Shown here: positions 9,858 through 18,151 of the stretch, piece after piece | Position numbering within the stretch: position 1 is the first letter of the stretch | Layout: every line of letters begins with the position of its first letter | Virus record (IMG/VR): IMGVR_UViG_3300004369_000100 | Coordinates: 1-29,120 of that record | DNA: 29,120 bases | Reading direction: 5' to 3' (one strand) | Source: a virus | The notes under the pieces: model-generated | Seen by the model: the letters and a program-made list of their open reading frames with translations, nothing else | What the model was told of the DNA's origin: nothing | Databases searched by the model: none | Made by a program: the position numbers and the translations under genes

Positions 9858-11233
9858 GGGCAAGAAAATATCAAGATGGAGGCCGTGTAGACGATCTATT
9901 GAGGATGCTTGAGCAACAAAACATACAGAAAGGTGCTCAAAGGCGCCTTCCTCCTCCATCACCTATGACTGCTGAGCCTTCGGCTGCCTCATCTACATCG
10001 GTATCTATGCGTCCAATAAAGTCTTTGGACGATGCTAATATGGCAGCAGCATTGTCTGGTATGAAGACACTCTTTGGCCAAGACTATCCAGAGTTTGACC
10101 CAGCTGCCGGGCAGGGGATCAAACCCGTCTATCCTTTGGCTGAGCTTACTGGAGCGGGAGACGTTAAGGGTATAGCTGAGTCGGTGACTCAAGGGCGGTA
10201 TGGTGAAGCCACCGCTCTTGCGGCACTTGCTTGGGCACCGATCCCAACAGAGACCCTTCATAAAATGTTCAGGTACGTCAAAGATAATTTCGGAAACCGT
10301 TCCGACAAGATCTTAGATGTCCTTAGCTCAATAGAATCTGGAGGAGATGTTGCTGAGGGAATTGACAACACGTTCTTCAGAGTAAACTCAGATCTCTCTG
10401 AACTTGATAGAAAATACATTACGCAGGATGTAGCTGACGCTGCCGATGAGATGCTTAATGAAGGTATCATCTCTGAAGAGATCGCAGATCATATGTATAG
10501 TTCCGCTAGGATCGTACAAAAGGGACCTAAGTTGGATGTGAAGGCAGGCGTACCAAAATCAATAGGCCCCTTTAAACTTCAGCCACGAAGAAACCCAGAA
10601 ATTTTGCTGGAGTATAAGCTTGATAACCGTCATGGTGGAGCAACCCTATCGAAAAATCCTGATGACTATAACAGATACGATATAAGCATTATTGCAGATA
10701 AGCAGGGAGTATCTAAGTTTACTCAGGGAAAGCTTATGGGGGAGATGATTAAGGCTGTGCCGGAGGGAGGAATTGTAGACATCGGAAGCATGAGCACAGA
10801 CTCATACCCATACCTGCTCAAGTACATTGAATCCGACAAGGCAGAAGTTCTTAACAATACAACTACTGGCTCATACAAGATTGTATACGACAATCTCAAC
10901 GACGCGGGTAGCAATCCTGACTTGATGGCTAGGATGTTTGGCGTTGATCCAGTGGATGTACAGTTAACGTTTAATCACGAGCAAATGGAAGAGTCGGCAG
11001 AAGAAATTCTGGCTGCAGCGAAAAGAATCAAACCAAAGATTGACGCAAAGCTCAAGGAGCTTGGACTTCCAGAAAGCAAGCTGGTAGATCTTGATCTAGA
11101 GGATATCGAGTATGGTGATTCACCCCTAGAAGTCCCATACCCTATTGTTAAAAAGAAGATACCTACAGGTACCTACTACATGGGCGGTTCTCTTAAGCCC
11201 GTGAAGAAAAAGAAATACGTGAAAGTGAAATGA
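9854..11233 (+). CDS. Tandem paralogue 2 of 3, unknown phage protein (459 aa)
   Basis: It has the same architecture as its upstream neighbour. The N-terminus reads MRARKYQDGG then DLLRMLEQQ and SMRPIKSLDDANMAAALSGM. The middle is variable. The conserved GGIVDIGSMSTDSYPYLLKY block lies at about 304-323, and the tail is GTYYMGGSLKPVKKKKYVKV. It is closest to paralogue 1 at the C-terminus and to paralogue 3 in residues 50-75, a mosaic pattern consistent with gene duplication followed by recombination among copies. It overlaps both neighbours by ATGA, so the three are probably translated together. Function is unknown. The basic KKKK tail could contact nucleic acid or a virion surface, which is speculation. 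Confidence 0.6.
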   Translation: MRARKYQDGGRVDDLLRMLEQQNIQKGAQRRLPPPSPMTAEPSAASSTSVSMRPIKSLDDANMAAALSGMKTLFGQDYPEFDPAAGQGIKPVYPLAELTGAGDVKGIAESVTQGRYGEATALAALAWAPIPTETLHKMFRYVKDNFGNRSDKILDVLSSIESGGDVAEGIDNTFFRVNSDLSELDRKYITQDVADAADEMLNEGIISEEIADHMYSSARIVQKGPKLDVKAGVPKSIGPFKLQPRRNPEILLEYKLDNRHGGATLSKNPDDYNRYDISIIADKQGVSKFTQGKLMGEMIKAVPEGGIVDIGSMSTDSYPYLLKYIESDKAEVLNNTTTGSYKIVYDNLNDAGSNPDLMARMFGVDPVDVQLTFNHEQMEESAEEILAAAKRIKPKIDAKLKELGLPESKLVDLDLEDIEYGDSPLEVPYPIVKKKIPTGTYYMGGSLKPVKKKKYVKVK

Positions 11234-12570
11234 GAGTAAGAAGATATCAAGATGGCGGCAAGGTCAATGACTTGCTGCGTATGCTAGAGCAACAAGAGGT
11301 TCAGAAAGAAGCTCAGAGACGCATGTTACCGCCTATGCCTATGGCTACTGAGCCAGCAGCGGCATCATCGACGGGTGTGTCTATGCGTCCAATAAAGTCT
11401 TTGGACGATGCCAATATGGCAGCAGCATTGTCTGGTATGAAGACTTTGTATGGAAGAGACTACGAGCCGTTTGATCCTGCTTCCGGTCATGGAGTAAAAA
11501 TGATATCACCAATTGCCGAAACGCTATCTCCTGTTGGCGACATTTCAGCTATGGCGGAAGCAGAAAACATTCCTCAGCTTGCACTTGCAGCTGGCATGGC
11601 AATCCTTCCGGGTAATGCCAGAACGTTGAGGGAATGGGTGGATTGGAACGTATCACCATCGAATCTAAACACCATGAATAAGCTCCTCGATAAGCTTGTG
11701 GAGCCAAAGTCAGCTGATGAGATTATCTCTGAGAATGCGCATCTGTTTAATATTCCTCAGTGGAGAAGAGATGAGTTGGCTTTTGATTTGGAGGACATGT
11801 ATAGAGAGCATAACATGTTTATAGAAAATCCCGGAGAGCTCGATAAGATTCAAGAGATGGCGGACATCTTGAGATCCGGAAAGATTCCTAAGGTAAATGC
11901 ACCGGATCAAAGTGTTCCTGACATCGGAGACTTTGTGGGTGAAACCGATCCAGCCAATGGCCTTATCGTTAAATACGAAAGCAGTAAGAACCCCATGGAA
12001 TACATGGATGTTGTGGAATCTGCGCCAAATAGCAACGAGTACATAATAAATGTTATTGCCCCCAAGTCAAGCCCACTGACTAGAGGTAAGCTAATAATGG
12101 CTGGAATAGAAAAGATTCCTGTTGGGGGTAAGATTAGTTTTGTTGGCGATGAGTTTGGCATAGCCAATACCATGAGTGCCGATGCATACCCTATGATGTT
12201 TAGATTTTTTAAGAGAGGTAAGGCTGAGCCAATTTTGGATAGTGTTGAATACGGAAGACTAAACTCACTAGGAGAAAATCCAGATCTGTTTGCAGGCACA
12301 TTTGGAATCGACAAAGCTGATGCTATTAAGATCGGATCAAATACGCGTATTGACGATAAAACAATAAATAGAGTTTTACCAAGAATTAATAGCAAGCTTG
12401 CAGAATACGGAATACCACCAGCAAGATTAACCGATAAATCAGAAAACGGGTCTTTCATTGAGTTCCCGTACTTCGACATTTTGAGAACTGCAGAGGGGTT
12501 CAAAAATGGTGGTTCACTTCGTGTATTGAAGATGCGGGGTGGCGGTAGATTTAGGGTAAAGAAATATTAA
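11230..12570 (+). CDS. Tandem paralogue 3 of 3, unknown phage protein (446 aa)
   Basis: The third paralogue keeps the N-terminal module (MRVRRYQDGG, DLLRMLEQQEVQKEAQ, SMRPIKSLDDANMAAALSGM) and a version of the C-terminal block (GGKISFVG, then MSADAYPMMFRFFKRGKAE). It lacks the ELTGAGD segment and the TYYMGG tail, ending instead NGGSLRVLKMRGGGRFRVKKY. It has therefore diverged most, although the terminal Gly-Gly-Ser-Leu and basic end are retained. It is the last gene of the ATGA-coupled set and is followed by a 72-base gap with a promoter-like box. No enzyme motif was recognised. Confidence 0.6.
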   Translation: MRVRRYQDGGKVNDLLRMLEQQEVQKEAQRRMLPPMPMATEPAAASSTGVSMRPIKSLDDANMAAALSGMKTLYGRDYEPFDPASGHGVKMISPIAETLSPVGDISAMAEAENIPQLALAAGMAILPGNARTLREWVDWNVSPSNLNTMNKLLDKLVEPKSADEIISENAHLFNIPQWRRDELAFDLEDMYREHNMFIENPGELDKIQEMADILRSGKIPKVNAPDQSVPDIGDFVGETDPANGLIVKYESSKNPMEYMDVVESAPNSNEYIINVIAPKSSPLTRGKLIMAGIEKIPVGGKISFVGDEFGIANTMSADAYPMMFRFFKRGKAEPILDSVEYGRLNSLGENPDLFAGTFGIDKADAIKIGSNTRIDDKTINRVLPRINSKLAEYGIPPARLTDKSENGSFIEFPYFDILRTAEGFKNGGSLRVLKMRGGGRFRVKKY

Positions 12571-12609
12571 TCACTAATATTCAGTCTATTACATAATAAT
12601 TTTGCCTTG

Positions 12610-12617
12610 TATATTTG
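12610..12617 (+). promoter_or_regulatory. Bacteroidota-type -7 promoter box (TATATTTG)
   Basis: TATATTTG lies in the only intergenic gap of the late region and matches TAnnTTTG. Four bases later an ATG (12622) opens a five-codon frame (MNNTP, stop at 12637-12639), four bases before the real gene at 12643. Transcription from here would give a short leader carrying that mini-frame. No convincing -33 TTTG is seen. Confidence 0.5.
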
Positions 12618-12642
12618 CATAATGAATAACACCCCATAAGCG

Positions 12643-12855
12643 ATGATTGAAGAATACCTATCTCATTTTGAATTTCTTGTTGTGGCCAGCACGATCATTG
12701 GGGGGTGGATTAAATTTCAGGCAGACTACAACAGACTATCTGCTCGCGTTTACAACCTTGAGGTCGATAACAAAGAGTTCAAGGCAGACTTCAAGAAGCT
12801 TATGCAGGATATTCAAGAGATCAAGCTTCTTCTGGCCAAGAATCAGATGCAATAA
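12643..12855 (+). CDS. Small membrane-anchored coiled-coil protein, possible lysis accessory (70 aa)
   Basis: One N-terminal hydrophobic segment (about 9-23, FEFLVVASTIIGGWI) is followed by a helical, heptad-like region to the C-terminus (LSARVYNLEVDNKEF, then IKLLLAKNQ). The shape, an N-terminal membrane anchor plus a coiled coil, is seen in inner-membrane spanins and in small phage membrane proteins of the XhlA/Rz type, but it is short for a spanin and no partner outer-membrane lipoprotein is visible. It is the last plus-strand gene, has its own promoter-like box and runs straight into a terminator. A role in lysis is inferred from position and topology. Confidence 0.6.
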   Translation: MIEEYLSHFEFLVVASTIIGGWIKFQADYNRLSARVYNLEVDNKEFKADFKKLMQDIQEIKLLLAKNQMQ

Positions 12856-12858
12856 AAA

Positions 12859-12878
12859 AAAGGGGCTTAGGCCCCTTT
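12859..12878. terminator. Bidirectional intrinsic terminator between convergent genes
   Basis: AAAGGGGC (12859-12866) pairs with GCCCCTTT (12871-12878) around a TTAG loop. The stem is flanked by A-runs on one side and T-rich sequence on the other, so it can end transcription from both the late plus-strand genes and the minus-strand peptidase gene, whose stop codon begins at 12882 on the minus strand. Confidence 0.8.
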
Positions 12879-12879
12879 C

Positions 12880-14832
12880 TTATTGCAATACTTTTATTAC
12901 CTGTCGTATCCCCCCTATTTCTATCTCTGCAAGGTAGATCCCGAATGGAACTGGTCCAGCCTGAACTCTCTTTCCATCAAGCGTATAGTATACTGGGTTT
13001 AGGTTGAGGTCTTCGAGCTGTCTCACTGTCGGGGGTGCAAGCTCATTGCCATTGCAGTCTGTCCCGTATACAGCGATAAAGTTCAAGAAGTCTTGATTGT
13101 CTACATCAAAGTCACCGTCTGTGTCACAGACACAAGCCGCATCTTCCTTCCCCATCTCCATACAAATTTGCAAGAAGTCCTGAAGGTCTACCATCCCGTC
13201 CCCGTCAAAGTCACCCATACAATCTTGATTGTATACTGGGGTGTAGCTATCCTCTACGCATAAGTCGTACTCATAATCTGACGAAGGACCGCCTATATAT
13301 CCGATCTGGAACTCGTATGTACCATGATCGTAGATGGTGTCTGCTACGTACTCGTAAAGCGTTTCTGTGGGGCCTTCACTGCCGTATTCGATATAGATGT
13401 GCATACCACCGAGAATATCTACCAGAGACGTATCCCATACGTCTTGGGTCATACCATATCCGAAGTGACGGAAGAACCCTCCGTAGCACCCTTCGGTCAA
13501 ACAAATCTCATCGTGAGTGAACAATGGTTCGTAAGTGAACCCGTTATCCCAGTTGTCGTAGCTAGTCCATTCACCCCACGCACCTCCCTTTGCATACACG
13601 CCATTTGCATAGAGCGGATCTCCACAACAAGCCCCCTCCTTGTACAGCTTCCACTGCTCGTTCTCTGGCCAGATATCGTGTTGAATATCGATACTAAGAA
13701 CAGCCAAATCCTTCGGCTCGTGAGTGAACGACGTGATGTCGTTAAACGCATTCTCATCTTCGCTCCAGTATATCTCAGCCGTGCCACTGTATTCGTTCCA
13801 GAATGTTGCTGGGATTGGCTCCCCCACAAGAGTGACGATAGTGTTTGCAGGTACGTTAGCTGTAGTCATCCACATACCAGTCTCTATCGTCACGGATACA
13901 TCTACACCGAACGCATCATTGTTTGTCCAGTTAGCTATCTTTACCTCTGGCGTGAACTCCTCGTCACAATCGAAGTAATTGTCAATAGAGAGCAGAGCAA
14001 TATCAAACGAGTTAGGGTCAGCGCAAGATCCAGATTGCCAAACAGCGCTTCTCCCTCCGCTGACAAGGGCAGAGTGCATTCTTTCAATCTGACCATCAGT
14101 AAAGTGGTCTCTGCAGGGACCGGTGTAGTCCATGTAGTTAGTGATGTCAGCATCTGGGCAAAATGGTTCGATTAAACATGATTGATTTGTGTAAGTCGGT
14201 GGTGTATCGCATACTCTGTCGCCTTCCTGAGTACAGTCATCTTCAGAGCATCCTCCACCTTCAAATGTATGAAACAACCCGCAGTAGTGACCGATTTCAT
14301 GCACAAGAGTGTTTGATGTAGCCAACTCACCAAGGATGTATACGCCGTCGTAAGAAACCTCGGCGCTCTGATTTGGCCAGCTAAACCCACCAATGTTTGT
14401 TCCTAAGTTATTCATTACAAATACGTTACAAGCTTCACCTAAAGTATTGCTTGATGCAATGGATGCCATACCGTAGATAAGATTCGGTCCCTGCCAATTC
14501 TCGTAGTATACTGTATCTGGGTCGATGGACCACTCTTGGTAGAAGAACTCGTCGTGTCTGCATGGAATGATATCTGTACCCTCAAATCCCTGTTGAATCG
14601 TCTCCCACACATCATCTACCTGCGAAGCGTCCATAGCTCCGTTGATGTTGTGGATTGCGAACGGGAGGAACTTCGTAAATACGTCTTGGTTTCTAGATGC
14701 TTTACGCATCTCAAGATCGCGTTCGAAGTCATAATCTACATGTGAGCATTCAATCCCGCATATGTGAGTGGTTTGAGCTGCAGACAAAAGATTCAGTGCT
14801 GCGAACAGAGAAAAGAGCAGGAAGTTTTTCAT
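12880..14832 (-). CDS. Secreted M43-like (pappalysin/cytophagalysin) metallopeptidase with dockerin-like repeats and T9SS-type tail (650 aa)
   Basis: A signal peptide is evident (residues 1-19/20, LLFSLFAALNLLSAA), with no lipobox. The catalytic zinc motif HEIGHYCGLFH (178-188; ligands His178, His182, His188, catalytic Glu179) and the Met-turn region NYMDYTGPCRDHFTDGQ (232-248) are diagnostic of metzincins close to family M43. Residues ~270-530 are beta-rich with Cys pairs. Residues ~537-595 hold two Ca-binding, dockerin-like loops (GDFDGDGMVDLQDF and DTDGDFDVDNQDF). The last ~45 residues (YYTLDGKRVQAG, then FGIYLAEI and IKVLQ) resemble T9SS C-terminal sorting domains. It is therefore probably exported by the host's Sec and type IX systems. 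It stands alone, with AT-rich sequence upstream (14833-14900) and a terminator downstream. The biological role is unknown; an accessory (moron-like) gene is likely. Confidence 0.85.
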   Translation of the reverse strand: MKNFLLFSLFAALNLLSAAQTTHICGIECSHVDYDFERDLEMRKASRNQDVFTKFLPFAIHNINGAMDASQVDDVWETIQQGFEGTDIIPCRHDEFFYQEWSIDPDTVYYENWQGPNLIYGMASIASSNTLGEACNVFVMNNLGTNIGGFSWPNQSAEVSYDGVYILGELATSNTLVHEIGHYCGLFHTFEGGGCSEDDCTQEGDRVCDTPPTYTNQSCLIEPFCPDADITNYMDYTGPCRDHFTDGQIERMHSALVSGGRSAVWQSGSCADPNSFDIALLSIDNYFDCDEEFTPEVKIANWTNNDAFGVDVSVTIETGMWMTTANVPANTIVTLVGEPIPATFWNEYSGTAEIYWSEDENAFNDITSFTHEPKDLAVLSIDIQHDIWPENEQWKLYKEGACCGDPLYANGVYAKGGAWGEWTSYDNWDNGFTYEPLFTHDEICLTEGCYGGFFRHFGYGMTQDVWDTSLVDILGGMHIYIEYGSEGPTETLYEYVADTIYDHGTYEFQIGYIGGPSSDYEYDLCVEDSYTPVYNQDCMGDFDGDGMVDLQDFLQICMEMGKEDAACVCDTDGDFDVDNQDFLNFIAVYGTDCNGNELAPPTVRQLEDLNLNPVYYTLDGKRVQAGPVPFGIYLAEIEIGGIRQVIKVLQ

Positions 14833-14900
14833 AGTAATAATATGGTTTATACCGTAAAATTAAAAATAAAAAACAATATCATTTTATGTATCATTTTCAC

Positions 14901-15401
14901 CTAAATATCTGAAACTGAGTTTAAATCGGATATCGGAAGAACAAATCCATCGGCTTTATTTTCCCATCCAAAATCATCAAGATCTCCCTTCATCATAAGC
15001 TTTGCCTTGGCCATGTATTCATCTTTATTCATCCACCCAAGTATCCAAGCTCTTTTAGGAGACCTTTTTATTATGGTTTGGCAAAAAATATAAACGTCTA
15101 CGTTTTGATGGGCTGATGTAAGTGCAACGTGACACGTGTATATTTCCTGTGGCTCAACAGTCCTCTCCTTGGTCTTAACGTCTATCGTGTATTCAAAGTC
15201 AGTTCCTTTAAACCTGATTATATCATAGTCTCTTGTGTTGTGCTCTACACAATCGCTAATAGATGCAAGAACAATCTCTTCACCAAGATAACCTGACAGA
15301 TTTCCAGCACCGCGACGTATGCTATTTTTTATATCCCCATGCCTTCTAGCCTTCTTCTTGGCCTTTTCAACCATGTCTTCAGTTACTGAAATCTCTATCA
15401 T
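14901..15401 (-). CDS. PD-(D/E)XK nuclease-like protein (166 aa)
   Basis: A nuclease core is visible: GYLGEE (37-42, helical Glu), RDYDII (57-62), and YTIDVKTKER (71-80), which supplies the Asp74-x-Lys76 pair of the PD-(D/E)XK superfamily. The following VALTSAHQNVDVYIFC is a typical strand-helix-strand continuation. The length is that of a single-domain phage or restriction-type nuclease. The start ATG overlaps the stop of the upstream gene (ATGA). It is the last gene of the minus-strand replication block, followed by 68 bases of AT-rich sequence before the peptidase gene. The substrate is unknown; recombination-intermediate or host-DNA cleavage are both possible. Confidence 0.7.
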   Translation of the reverse strand: MIEISVTEDMVEKAKKKARRHGDIKNSIRRGAGNLSGYLGEEIVLASISDCVEHNTRDYDIIRFKGTDFEYTIDVKTKERTVEPQEIYTCHVALTSAHQNVDVYIFCQTIIKRSPKRAWILGWMNKDEYMAKAKLMMKGDLDDFGWENKADGFVLPISDLNSVSDI

Positions 15402-15610
15402 TCTTCGTTGTATTCTATACAGGATGATTTTATCATATCTAATTCTTCTGCTAGAACCTTCCTAGCTTCATGCAATATGCCAATTACATCCTCAGATTTT
15501 ATTTTGGGATTTCCGTCTTCATCGTGAATCAACTCGTATAGCTCGTCTATTACCTCGTGAGCCCTATGGCACGACATAAAGTAGTACTGACTCAAATCAT
15601 ATGCTTCCAT
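15398..15610 (-). CDS. Small acidic protein of unknown function (70 aa)
   Basis: A helical acidic protein (MEAYDLSQYYFMSCHRAHEV...) with no recognised motif, membrane segment or signal peptide. It lies between two nuclease-like genes, overlapping the upstream one by 14 bases and the downstream one by ATGA, so it is co-translated with them. It may assist or regulate a nuclease, but that is only inferred from its neighbours. Confidence 0.55.
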   Translation of the reverse strand: MEAYDLSQYYFMSCHRAHEVIDELYELIHDEDGNPKIKSEDVIGILHEARKVLAEELDMIKSSCIEYNEE

Positions 15611-16058
15611 TGTCTATTGACTTTATTATTTCCTGAATAGCTTGATCTACTTGGCTGCTATTCTTTGCCAAAAATACAATGTAATTCAAGTTATTCTCAC
15701 ATAAATACCTAAGAAAAAGCTTCCATCGCATTGGAAAGTCATGATGAGATGGTAGGTATCCTTTAGTCTCTATGATCCAGTTGTGGCCTTTTCCGGTAAA
15801 GTCTGGTGTATAAGTGATGGGGAGGACGATTGACCCAGATCGATCAATCATATCCCTCCCCCTTTGTGTCATCTTAAAGTACTTGTTGTTAAATCTGAAC
15901 TTTTTAATCAGTTCGAACGTGTGTTCTTCATAGTCAAAAGCTAGCCCATATTCACGTAACTGGTCTGCGCAATACTTCTCTATAGAGCTTTTATACTTAC
16001 CAAGTTGTTTTTTTTGGGATGTTCTTTTCTTGGTAGTTGTTTTATTCTGTCTCTTCAA
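15597..16058 (-). CDS. Phage endonuclease of the PD-(D/E)XK type, possible junction resolvase (153 aa, TTG start)
   Basis: A Lys-rich N-terminus is followed by SSIEKYCADQL (24-34, with Glu27), YTPDF (83-87, Asp86) and WIIETKG (94-100, Glu97 and Lys99). This E / PD / ExK order is that of T7 endonuclease I and similar phage junction-cleaving or debranching nucleases. The frame has an in-frame TGA just upstream and no ATG before the conserved core, so the TTG at 16058 is the likely start. It sits downstream of the primase-helicase, a usual place for a nuclease that resolves replicated concatemers. The T7-like role is inference; the fold is well supported by the motif spacing. Confidence 0.7.
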   Translation of the reverse strand: MKRQNKTTTKKRTSQKKQLGKYKSSIEKYCADQLREYGLAFDYEEHTFELIKKFRFNNKYFKMTQRGRDMIDRSGSIVLPITYTPDFTGKGHNWIIETKGYLPSHHDFPMRWKLFLRYLCENNLNYIVFLAKNSSQVDQAIQEIIKSIDNGSI

Positions 16059-16101
16059 AGCTCAAAGTTTTCAGCGAAGTTACACGACAAAACGATTAAA
16101 G

Positions 16102-17898
16102 TCAAGAAAGAAAGTTGTAGTTGGCACTCATCGATGTCTGACTTAAAAACTCAATTGGTTGAAAAAGAGACCTTTGGCCAATCCTTGTTGTGAATCCGGT
16201 GTGAGAAATATTCATCACAAGGCAGTATGGGTCGTCAATAAGTGTTGGTTGACCACCAGTCTCAACCTCCCTTACCTTTCTTACATGTAACTCACTCATT
16301 TTGCGTATCTCAGTGTCCATTGCTTGAACCTTTCGGTGAATCGTCATGAAGCAATCCGCTCTGTTTACGAACTTTCCACCACCCTCTGTGTCTTCTGCGT
16401 ACGGGGCTGTTGGCAATCCGTCAGGACCCTTGCGTCTTTGGGCCTCAGTAGCGGAGTGGCAGTTTAGCCACACAGCAACGTTGTTAGCCTTACTGAATGT
16501 CAGGAACTCTGAAGCCGCCTCGTAATGATAATCATGGGTGTTGATGTTGCTCCCCTTCATATCAAGCTTGAGGCTGTTGTATGGGTCTATAAAAATGCCA
16601 TCGACCTCTTGTTGCTTCATTACCTTCTCCATGAATACAATTATGTCAGAGTAACTGTATACGCTGTTATTGTTAATCACGGTGAAATGAGACATTACCC
16701 ACTTGTACGCGTTTTTCCTCTCTAGATACGTCATGTCTGCCACCTTTTTATCCATGGCAAACTGCATCAGACTCATCTTAACAGATGCGGTTCTGTTTTC
16801 AGACGAATAGATGATCCACTTCCAATTGTGACGAACAGATGAGTTGGCGATCAAATAAAGCATGGTCGTTGTTTTTCCTACGTTTGAATGACCATTTATT
16901 ACAACGAACTCTTTCTTGTATCTAAAGTGCTTGTCTAATCTTTCATCTCCAGTATCTAGACCTATCTCAATCATTCCCTGAGAGTAATCGTCAATCCATC
17001 TAAAATCTTCGTCATCAGACGATATAAAAGACATGTCTCCATCATTGATAAGCATGTCTCTCTGAATTGATTTCTCCTCATCAATAAGATCCCTGATAGG
17101 CATCTGTTTTCCATGCTCTATACCATCAATAATGGTAGACATAGCCTGACTTTCAGAAACAATATCTCTTTTACATATCTCTCTGTGCAAAATCCTGATT
17201 GCTTCATCCTCCTCCATTCGGCCAGCGGATATAAATCCACCCACAAGCCTTGATGCCTTCATTAGCATCGCGTGCTTTTCACCATCCTCCGCCTGCCTTA
17301 TCATTCGACAAGCGAGGTTTAGCTTCATGTAATCAGTGTGATCGTAGGCTTTGTTTGTAGGGGTCTGAGCTTCCGCATGCTCTGTAGTGAAAGCACCGAA
17401 CTTTTTATAATCATCCTTAATGATTATTTCTGGGTCGTATGACTCAAAACAAGCTCTTGATTCATTCGCTCCTGACGCGTCCACTTCAAGCCCATGAGTT
17501 CTCTCAAAGTATTTTACTAGGGCCCTAAAGTGATCCCTATGCCTTTCCGGATTGGTGATTTTAACCAGAGCTTTAACGCCTTGGCCAGACGGGGAAGTCC
17601 AACATGAATAAACAAAATCATCCGTGGCAAGAGACCTTTTGGTCGACTCAACATCAACGTGGTCAAAATCCAAAACAATGAATCCTGAGTGTTCGAAGAT
17701 TGCGTCATCGGCCCTTGACGAAAACTCCCCGCTGAAACATACAACGGGGAGCTCCTTCTTTTTTTCCTTATTGCCTTTTCGTATCTCATCAACCGTTCCA
17801 CTTGACTTCCCATCCCTGATCCGAGAAAGTGCTTGACTCATTGGGATGTGGTGAGGGTTTGTCTTGTCGAATACGCTCTTGAATATCGTTACTTTCAT
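16102..17898 (-). CDS. Primase-helicase: BT4734/VirE-N primase domain fused to a DnaB-like helicase (598 aa)
   Basis: Residues ~1-170 match the BT4734/VirE N-terminal primase-like domain: an opening KVTIFKSVFD, FSGEFSSR, the acidic FIVLDFDHVD (74-83) and SPSGQGVKALV (102-112). A helical linker follows. From ~310 comes a RecA-type DnaB-like helicase with Walker A GHSNVGKTT (336-344), Walker B VDGIFIDPYN (432-441) and downstream LNCHS plus an ADCFMTIHRK region. The fusion is analogous to T7 gp4 and would prime and unwind at the fork. A TTG four codons upstream (17910) also opens the frame, but the ATG at 17898 starts exactly at the domain. The first 110 bases overlap the DUF1599-like gene. Confidence 0.85.
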   Translation of the reverse strand: MKVTIFKSVFDKTNPHHIPMSQALSRIRDGKSSGTVDEIRKGNKEKKKELPVVCFSGEFSSRADDAIFEHSGFIVLDFDHVDVESTKRSLATDDFVYSCWTSPSGQGVKALVKITNPERHRDHFRALVKYFERTHGLEVDASGANESRACFESYDPEIIIKDDYKKFGAFTTEHAEAQTPTNKAYDHTDYMKLNLACRMIRQAEDGEKHAMLMKASRLVGGFISAGRMEEDEAIRILHREICKRDIVSESQAMSTIIDGIEHGKQMPIRDLIDEEKSIQRDMLINDGDMSFISSDDEDFRWIDDYSQGMIEIGLDTGDERLDKHFRYKKEFVVINGHSNVGKTTTMLYLIANSSVRHNWKWIIYSSENRTASVKMSLMQFAMDKKVADMTYLERKNAYKWVMSHFTVINNNSVYSYSDIIVFMEKVMKQQEVDGIFIDPYNSLKLDMKGSNINTHDYHYEAASEFLTFSKANNVAVWLNCHSATEAQRRKGPDGLPTAPYAEDTEGGGKFVNRADCFMTIHRKVQAMDTEIRKMSELHVRKVREVETGGQPTLIDDPYCLVMNISHTGFTTRIGQRSLFQPIEFLSQTSMSANYNFLS

Positions 17899-18151
17899 TG
17901 TCTTTGGCAATCATGAGGAGGATAATGTATCCCGCAAGATCTTGTAGCGTATCCTCCGTATCATCTACAAGGCCTGCATTTTTAATTCTCTTTAGCTTAT
18001 CGTCAATACGCGTCTTGATGCCAGTTACAGCATTAGCTTTAGAAAAAACATTCAGCGGTTCAAGTGCTGAATTTCCATATTTAGCATTCTTCTGCAGAAG
18101 CAGTTGCTCCAGCTGCTTGCATTTACTCTTGATTTTGTCTCTTGTGTTCAT
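17789..18151 (-). CDS. DUF1599 (Nmad1)/MazG-like protein (120 aa)
   Basis: The pattern LLLQKNAKYGNSAL (17-30), a helical stretch with R48, DDKLKRI, then DDTEDTLQDLAGYIILL (63-79) fits the DUF1599 / 'nucleotide modification associated domain 1' group, which is related to all-alpha NTP pyrophosphatases. These are common in phages and are thought to act on nucleotide pools or modified nucleotides. The conserved domain ends near residue 85. The remaining polar ~35 residues lie in the long overlap (110 bases) with the primase-helicase gene and may be dispensable. The start overlaps the previous gene by 29 bases. The exact substrate cannot be read from the sequence. Confidence 0.7.
   Translation of the reverse strand: MNTRDKIKSKCKQLEQLLLQKNAKYGNSALEPLNVFSKANAVTGIKTRIDDKLKRIKNAGLVDDTEDTLQDLAGYIILLMIAKDNESNDIQERIRQDKPSPHPNESSTFSDQGWEVKWNG

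Noticed and set aside
8523-12570. ADP-ribosyltransferase reading of the STDSYP block in the three paralogues
   Set aside because: The other required motifs (an upstream Arg strand and a downstream ExE) are not found in matching places.
13324-14175. Open frame of 283 codons on the plus strand opposite the metallopeptidase gene
   Set aside because: The opposite strand encodes an enzyme with signal peptide, zinc site and sorting tail. The plus-strand product has no motif and an improbable composition.
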